NCBI RefSeq assembly: GCF_050563535.1
Contig: NZ_JBNXUO010000004.1
Location: forward strand, 154,007-218,006
From: Falsiroseomonas sp050563535
GTDB taxonomy: Bacteria > Pseudomonadota > Alphaproteobacteria > Acetobacterales > Acetobacteraceae
Length of the DNA: 64,000 bases
Direction of reading: 5' to 3'
Under the pieces are notes generated by a model. That model saw nothing but the letters and a program-made list of their open reading frames with translations, was not told the DNA's origin and made no database searches. The position numbers were made by a program, and so were the translations under genes. Position 1 is the stretch's first letter; each line of letters begins with the position of its first letter. This document shows, in pieces, positions 60,013-64,000 of the stretch.

Positions 60013-60522
60013 ATGTCGGCGGCAGCCAAAACGGAAGCGGCGGAAGGCGACCCGCCGGCGAAGGGCGGAGGCAGGAAGAAGCTGGTGCTGCTGGCCTTGC
60101 CGGTGGTGTTGGCCGCCGCCGTCGCGGGGCTGTGGTTCGGCGGCATACTGCCGCCGCTGCTCGGCATGGGGCCGCCGCCGCCGGCCGCGGGGGCGGAGGC
60201 GCCGCCGCCGCGCGCCGTGCCCGGCTTCGTCGACCTGCCCGAGATCGTCTCGAACCTCAACGCGCCCGGCCGGCGCGCCAGCTTCGTGCGGCTGAAGGCC
60301 AAGCTCGAGATCGCGGACATGGCGCATGCGGGCGCGGTGGAGGCGGCGATGCCGCGGCTGGTGGACCTGCTGTCGGTCTACCTGCGCGAGGTGCGGCCGG
60401 AGGAGCTGCGCGGCAGCGCCGGCACCCACCGCCTGCGTGAGGAGCTGATCGCGCGCGCCTCGCTCGTCACCGCGCCCGCGCGCGTCACCGACGTGCTGTT
60501 CGTGGAGATCCTGATCCAGTGA
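60013..60522 (+). CDS. fliL: Flagellar basal body-associated protein FliL
   Basis: FliL is a single-pass protein that supports the stator-rotor interface. The 169-residue product has a short basic cytoplasmic part, one transmembrane helix (KLVLLALPVVLAAAVAGLWFG, about 23-43), a Pro-rich linker and a periplasmic stomatin-like domain with VRLKAKLEIADMAHAGAVEAAMPRLVDLLSVYLREV. ATG at 60013 fits. The stop overlaps fliM's GTG by four bases. Confidence 0.87.
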   Translation: MSAAAKTEAAEGDPPAKGGGRKKLVLLALPVVLAAAVAGLWFGGILPPLLGMGPPPPAAGAEAPPPRAVPGFVDLPEIVSNLNAPGRRASFVRLKAKLEIADMAHAGAVEAAMPRLVDLLSVYLREVRPEELRGSAGTHRLREELIARASLVTAPARVTDVLFVEILIQ

Positions 60523-61592
60523 GCGGTTCGTCCGAGGAGGACCTCGCCGCCGCCTGGGGCGCGGCGCTGGAGGACGAGGCGGCGCCCGAGGTCGCGGGGG
60601 CGCCGCCCGCCGATGCGGCGCGCGTGCTGAACCAGGCCGAGATCGACAGCCTCCTCGGCTTCGACAGCGGCCCGTCGAGCGATGCGGCGCAGAGCGGGAT
60701 CGAGCGCATCATCTCCTCCGGCCTGGTGGCGTATGAACGCCTGCCGATGCTGGAGATCGTGTTCGACCGGCTGGTGCGCCTGATGTCCACCACGCTGCGC
60801 AACTTCACCTCCGACAACGTGGAGGTGTCGATCGACGCGATGACGTCGCTGCGCTTCGGGGACTACCTGAACTCCATCCCGCTGCCCGCCATGCTGGCGG
60901 TGTTCAAGGCGGAGGAGTGGGACAACTACGGGCTGATCGTCGTCGACAGCTCGCTGATCTACTCGGTGGTTGACGTGCTGCTCGGCGGGCGGCGCGGCAC
61001 GGCGGCGATGCGGATCGAGGGGCGGCCCTACACGACGATCGAGCGCACGCTGGTCGAGCGCCTGATCGGCGTGGTGCTGGGCGACCTGCGCGCGGCGTTC
61101 GAGCCGCTGTGCCCGGTGGAGTTCCGCTTCGAGCGGCTGGAGGTGAACCCCCGCTTCGCCGCCATCTCCCGCCTGTCCAACGCGGCCGTGCTGACGCGGA
61201 TGCGGGTGGACATGGAGGATCGCGGCGGCCGGATCGAGGTGCTGCTGCCCTATGCCACCCTGGAGCCGGTGCGGGAGCTGCTGCTGCAGCAGTTCATGGG
61301 CGAACGCTTCGGCCGCGACAGCATCTGGGAGACCCACCTGGCCGAGGAGCTGCGCCAGACCGAGGTCGCGCTGGATGTCGTGCTGGACGAGCAGACCATG
61401 CCGCTGCAGCAGATGCTGGAGCTGAAGGTCGGGGACCGCATCACCCTCTCGAGCCCGCCCGGCGCGCCGGTGCGGTTGCGCTGCGGCGAGGTGGCGCTGT
61501 TCGAAGGGCAGCTCGGCCGGCGGGAGAACCGGCTGGCGGTGCGGATCGAACGCGACCGCTTCCGCGCCCTGCCATCGGAGGAAGCGGCATGA
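60519..61592 (+). CDS. fliM: Flagellar motor switch protein FliM
   Basis: FliM is the C-ring subunit that binds CheY-P. The 357-residue product has the CheY-binding motif LNQAEIDSLLGF near residue 37, the middle domain with LIYSVVDVLLGGRRG (FliG-binding GGRRG) and the C-terminal SpoA domain (LELKVGDRITLSSPPGAPVRLRCGEV). A GTG start overlaps fliL. It is followed by DUF6468 with a four-base overlap. The fliN gene is not in the window. Confidence 0.93.
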   Translation: MSGSSEEDLAAAWGAALEDEAAPEVAGAPPADAARVLNQAEIDSLLGFDSGPSSDAAQSGIERIISSGLVAYERLPMLEIVFDRLVRLMSTTLRNFTSDNVEVSIDAMTSLRFGDYLNSIPLPAMLAVFKAEEWDNYGLIVVDSSLIYSVVDVLLGGRRGTAAMRIEGRPYTTIERTLVERLIGVVLGDLRAAFEPLCPVEFRFERLEVNPRFAAISRLSNAAVLTRMRVDMEDRGGRIEVLLPYATLEPVRELLLQQFMGERFGRDSIWETHLAEELRQTEVALDVVLDEQTMPLQQMLELKVGDRITLSSPPGAPVRLRCGEVALFEGQLGRRENRLAVRIERDRFRALPSEEAA

Positions 61593-62014
61593 CCATGCTG
61601 GAATGGCTGGCGCAGGGCCTCGTGCTCGGTCTGCTGCTGCTGGCGCTGCCCTTCGCCTGGCGGCTGGAACGCCAGGTGGCGGCGCTGCGCCGCGAAGGTC
61701 CCGCCCTGCAGGCCGCGGCCGGCGAGATCGGGGAGGCGACGCGCGCGGCGGAAGCGGCGCTGGCGCGGCTGCGCGCCACGGCCGAAGGGGCGGGCCGCGC
61801 GGTGGCGGAGCGGGTGGCGGCGGCCGAGCCGCTGCGCGACGACCTGCGCTACCTGACCGAACGGGCCGAGGCGCTGGCGGACCGGCTGGACGGGCTGGTG
61901 CGGCAGGCGCGGCCACTGGCCGGCGCGGCGCCTTCCGCCGCGGTCGAAGCGGCGCCGCCCCCACGCAGCGAGGCGGAGCGCGAGCTTCTCCGTGCCATCC
62001 AGGGCCTGCGCTGA
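61589..62014 (+). CDS. DUF6468 protein of the flagellar operon
   Basis: A 141-residue protein with one N-terminal membrane helix (LEWLAQGLVLGLLLLALPFAW) and a long coiled-coil tail (ERQVAALRREG, then EAALARLRATAEGAGRAVAERVAAAEPLRDDLRYLTERAEALADRLDGLV). The family (DUF6468) occurs in alphaproteobacterial fliL-fliM operons with no established role; it could be a motor or chemotaxis scaffold. Both ends overlap adjacent genes (ATGA/TGATG), so it is strictly coupled. The C-terminus SEAERELLRAIQGL is soluble. Confidence 0.75.
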   Translation: MTMLEWLAQGLVLGLLLLALPFAWRLERQVAALRREGPALQAAAGEIGEATRAAEAALARLRATAEGAGRAVAERVAAAEPLRDDLRYLTERAEALADRLDGLVRQARPLAGAAPSAAVEAAPPPRSEAERELLRAIQGLR

Positions 62015-62610
62015 TGCCGCGGCCACGCCTGGTGCCGCTGGTGCTGGCTGCGGCGCTGCTGCTGCTGCTGGCCAAGGCGGAACGCCTTTTCGATGCCGTG
62101 CCGGCCCAGGCGCAGGCCCAGCCCCAGCCTGCGCCCCCCGCCGCGCCGCCCGCGCCCCCGGCCGCACCCGCGGCCGCGGCACCCGCCCCTGCCGAGGCGG
62201 CGGCCGAACGCAGCGTGCTGGAGGCGCTGCGCGCCCGCCGCGCCGAGATCGACGCGCGCGAACAGGCCGCCGCCGCGCGGGAGGTGGTGGTGGCGGCGGC
62301 CGAGCGGCGGCTGATGCAGCGCGTCGAGGAACTGTCCGCGATGCAGGGGCGGCTGGAGGCGCTGGAACGCGAGCGCGCCTCGCGCGAGGAGGCGGGGCTG
62401 CGCGGGCTGGTGCGGCTGTACGAAGGAATGCGCCCGCGCGACGCGGCGGCGATCTTCGACGACCTCGACATGCCGGTGCTGGTGCGGATCGTGGACCGGA
62501 TGCGGGAGGCGAAGGCCGCCCCCGTGCTGGGCGCGATGCGCCCGGACCGCGCGCGGCAGCTGACGGCGGAGCTGGCGCGCCTGCGCGCCGAGCGGCCGGA
62601 CCCCCGCTGA
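62014..62610 (+). CDS. MotE-like flagellar motility protein (MgtE_N-type domain)
   Basis: A 198-residue protein with an N-terminal signal-anchor (LVPLVLAAALLLLLAKAERLF), a Pro/Ala-rich linker, a coiled coil (RRAEIDAREQAAAAREVVVAAAERRLMQRVEELSAM) and a C-terminal MgtE intracellular/FliG-like helical domain (LVRLYEGMRPRDAAAIFDDLDMPVLVRIVDRMREAKAAPVLGAM). This is the layout of MotE, a periplasmic chaperone of the stator protein MotC. ATG at 62014 overlaps the DUF6468 stop. MotC itself is not in the window. Confidence 0.78.
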   Translation: MPRPRLVPLVLAAALLLLLAKAERLFDAVPAQAQAQPQPAPPAAPPAPPAAPAAAAPAPAEAAAERSVLEALRARRAEIDAREQAAAAREVVVAAAERRLMQRVEELSAMQGRLEALERERASREEAGLRGLVRLYEGMRPRDAAAIFDDLDMPVLVRIVDRMREAKAAPVLGAMRPDRARQLTAELARLRAERPDPR

Positions 62611-62698
62611 CCGTGCCCGGCGCGTCAGGGTTGTCTCAAGGATTTCGTGCTTTCCTCGCCAGGACGGCGACGGGCGACACAACGAGGGTTCGTGAGCG

Positions 62699-63079
62699 AT
62701 GGACAAGAACACCAACGTCCTGATCGTGGACGACTACAAGACGATGCTGCGGATCATCCGCAACCTCCTGAAGCAGCTCGACATCGAGAACGTGGAGGAG
62801 GCGACCGACGGGCAGGAGGCGCTGAGCAAGCTGCGCGCCGGCAATTTCGGCCTGGTGATCAGCGACTGGAACATGGCGCCGATGACGGGCCTGGACCTGC
62901 TGAAGGAGGTGCGGGCGGATGCGAAGCTGAAATCCACCCCCTTCATCATGATCACCGCCGAGAGCAAGACGGAGAACGTGGTGGCCGCGAAGGCCGCCGG
63001 CGTGTCGAACTACATCGTCAAGCCTTTCAATGCCGAGACGCTGCGCGAGAAGATCGAGAAGGTGATGGCGCATGCCTGA
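62699..63079 (+). CDS. cheY: Chemotaxis response regulator CheY
   Basis: A 126-residue single-domain receiver that carries the chemotaxis signal to FliM. Acidic pocket D11-D12, phosphorylated D56 (VISDWNMAPMTG), switch T86 (MITAESK) and K108 (YIVKPF) are all present. DWNM is characteristic of motor-type CheY. ATG at 62699 has only weak purine sequence upstream. It is followed by cheZ with an overlap of eight bases. The 88-base gap before it may hold a separate promoter. Confidence 0.93.
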   Translation: MDKNTNVLIVDDYKTMLRIIRNLLKQLDIENVEEATDGQEALSKLRAGNFGLVISDWNMAPMTGLDLLKEVRADAKLKSTPFIMITAESKTENVVAAKAAGVSNYIVKPFNAETLREKIEKVMAHA

Positions 63080-63671
63080 CGGGATCCCCGCCGCCGGGCA
63101 GGACGGGAAGATCGAGGCGGCGGTGCGCGCCGTGCTCGATACCCTCGCGGGGGACCTGACCGCGACGGAAGCCGCGCTGCTGGCCGAACTCGAAGGGCTG
63201 GGCCGCACCGTCGCGCGCGCCAAGCGCGAGATCGCGTCGCTGCGCGTGGACGACATCACCGAGGCGCACATCCCCGCAGCGACGGACGAGCTGGACGCCA
63301 TCGTCGGCCACACCGCACAGGCCACCAACGAGATCCTGGACTGCTGCGAGGCGCTGGAGCGCGTGGCGGCGAAGGTGCCGGCCGCGGAGGCGGAGGTGCT
63401 GCAGGGCGCGATCACCCGCATCTACGAAGCCTGCTCCTTCCAGGACATCACCGGCCAGCGCATCGGCAAGGTGGTGGCCGCGCTGAAGGCGATCGAGGCG
63501 CGGGTCGGCGCGGTGGCGGAACGCTTCGGTTCGGCCGTGGCCGCCCCGGCGGCATCCCCGGCTGCCGTTACTGCGGAGACCGAGGGCCGGCGTCTCGCCA
63601 ACGGCCCGCAGCTGCCGGGCGCCGGGGTCAGCCAGGCGGAGATCGACCGCCTGCTGGCGGATTTCGACTGA
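63072..63671 (+). CDS. cheZ: CheZ-family CheY-P phosphatase
   Basis: CheZ dephosphorylates CheY-P. The 199-residue product has a long helical hairpin with the catalytic D125 and Q129 (SFQDITGQRIGKV) and the C-terminal CheY-binding peptide AEIDRLLADFD. ATG at 63072 overlaps cheY's end. The cheY-cheZ order inside the flagellar operon is seen in several alphaproteobacteria. Linkers near 160-190 are Ala/Pro-rich. Its stop overlaps the next ATG. Confidence 0.9.
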   Translation: MPDGIPAAGQDGKIEAAVRAVLDTLAGDLTATEAALLAELEGLGRTVARAKREIASLRVDDITEAHIPAATDELDAIVGHTAQATNEILDCCEALERVAAKVPAAEAEVLQGAITRIYEACSFQDITGQRIGKVVAALKAIEARVGAVAERFGSAVAAPAASPAAVTAETEGRRLANGPQLPGAGVSQAEIDRLLADFD

Positions 63672-64000
63672 TGCGGCGCGCCGGCGCGCTGGCGCTGCTG
63701 CTGTCCGGCCTTCCGGCGGTGGGCTGGGCGGAAGCGCGCGTGGGCCTGCGCTCCGGCGACCATGCGGGCCATGGCCGCATCGTGTTCGACACGCCCGGCC
63801 GGCTCGACTACCGGGTGGAGGAACAGCCGGGGCGCATCCTGCTGCGCTTCGTGCAGCCCGCCGCGGTCGATCCCGGCACGCTGCGCCGCGCCCCGCGCAA
63901 CGCGGCCGCGGTGGAGGCGGTGGAAGGCGGGGTCGCCATCGCGGTCGGGCCGGGCGTGCGGGCGCGCCACTTCCGGCTGGACGGGCGCGTCGTGCTCGAC
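63671..64000 (+). CDS. Secreted protein, flagellar operon, partial
   Basis: Only the first 110 codons are in the window; the gene continues past the right edge. Residues 1-20 are a signal peptide (RAGALALLLSGLPAVGWA). The following region has a GHGRIVFDTPGRLDYRVEEQPGRILLRF pattern of alternating hydrophobic and polar residues, like an AMIN-type beta domain. ATG at 63671 overlaps the cheZ stop. In related flagellar loci such genes encode secreted TPR or AMIN proteins, but that identification is tentative here. Confidence 0.6.
   Translation, partial: MRRAGALALLLSGLPAVGWAEARVGLRSGDHAGHGRIVFDTPGRLDYRVEEQPGRILLRFVQPAAVDPGTLRRAPRNAAAVEAVEGGVAIAVGPGVRARHFRLDGRVVLD

Overview
The window is about 70% GC, with dense genes, very short intergenic gaps and frequent stop/start overlaps of 4 bases. 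Several markers point to an alphaproteobacterium, most likely of the Acetobacteraceae (Roseomonas-like): a UPF0262 protein beside a DUF983 protein, a FliX-class flagellar protein, a DUF6468 protein in a fliL-fliM operon, and a DksA that has lost three of its four zinc cysteines. The genus is an inference. No tRNA, rRNA, CRISPR array, insertion sequence or phage gene was seen.

Layout. 1-1006: the start of a TRAP transporter binding protein and a small unknown gene. 1100-12633: a surface-polysaccharide region holding a family 2 glycosyltransferase, an SDR oxidoreductase, a DUF4910 aminopeptidase-like protein, a CDP-sugar cassette (rfbF, a zinc-finger sugar methyltransferase, an epimerase/dehydratase) flanked by two paralogous glycosyltransferase-like genes, a Wzx-type flippase and a glycerophosphodiesterase. 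12704-23712: a nine-gene plus-strand operon with a complete branched-chain-type ABC transporter (livG, livH, livM, binding protein, livF), three acyl-CoA ligase-family genes and an isovaleryl-CoA dehydrogenase. This looks like uptake, CoA activation and first oxidation of a short branched carboxylate. 23717-31956: small membrane protein, rhodanese, a polar amino-acid ABC transporter lacking its ATPase, a Bug-type binding protein, mtnA, UPF0262, DUF983, an Asp/Glu (hydantoin) racemase and an M15 peptidase. 32030-38875: two N-carbamoyl-D-amino-acid hydrolase paralogs, an MpaB-type oxygenase, a hydantoinase/allantoinase-like amidohydrolase and a LysR regulator; with the racemase they suggest hydantoin or carbamoyl-amino-acid use. 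38983-41833: prpD and prpC of the methylcitrate cycle. 41834-43102: a 650-base gene-free stretch and a Lys/Ala histone H1-like repeat gene with a textbook terminator.

43665-49676 is a tight seven-gene minus-strand operon: RibD-C-like reductase, MDR dehydrogenase, divergent 6-pyruvoyl-tetrahydropterin-synthase-like protein, family 4 glycosyltransferase, methyltransferase, otnK and otnC. I know no characterised pathway with this set, and it is the best candidate for an undescribed system. 49717-51993 holds a split two-gene permease and a lipoprotein.

52029-64000 is a flagellar and chemotaxis region: flgN-like, flgJ, flgI, fliX, dksA, (yedK and a PD-(D/E)XK-like gene interposed), flgH-flgA-flgG-flgF, then fliL, fliM, DUF6468, motE-like, cheY, cheZ and the start of a secreted protein. 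A 71-base tandem duplication in front of flgG creates an upstream mini-ORF that ends two bases before the flgG start.

Many tail-to-tail gene pairs end in hairpins built around their own stop codons.
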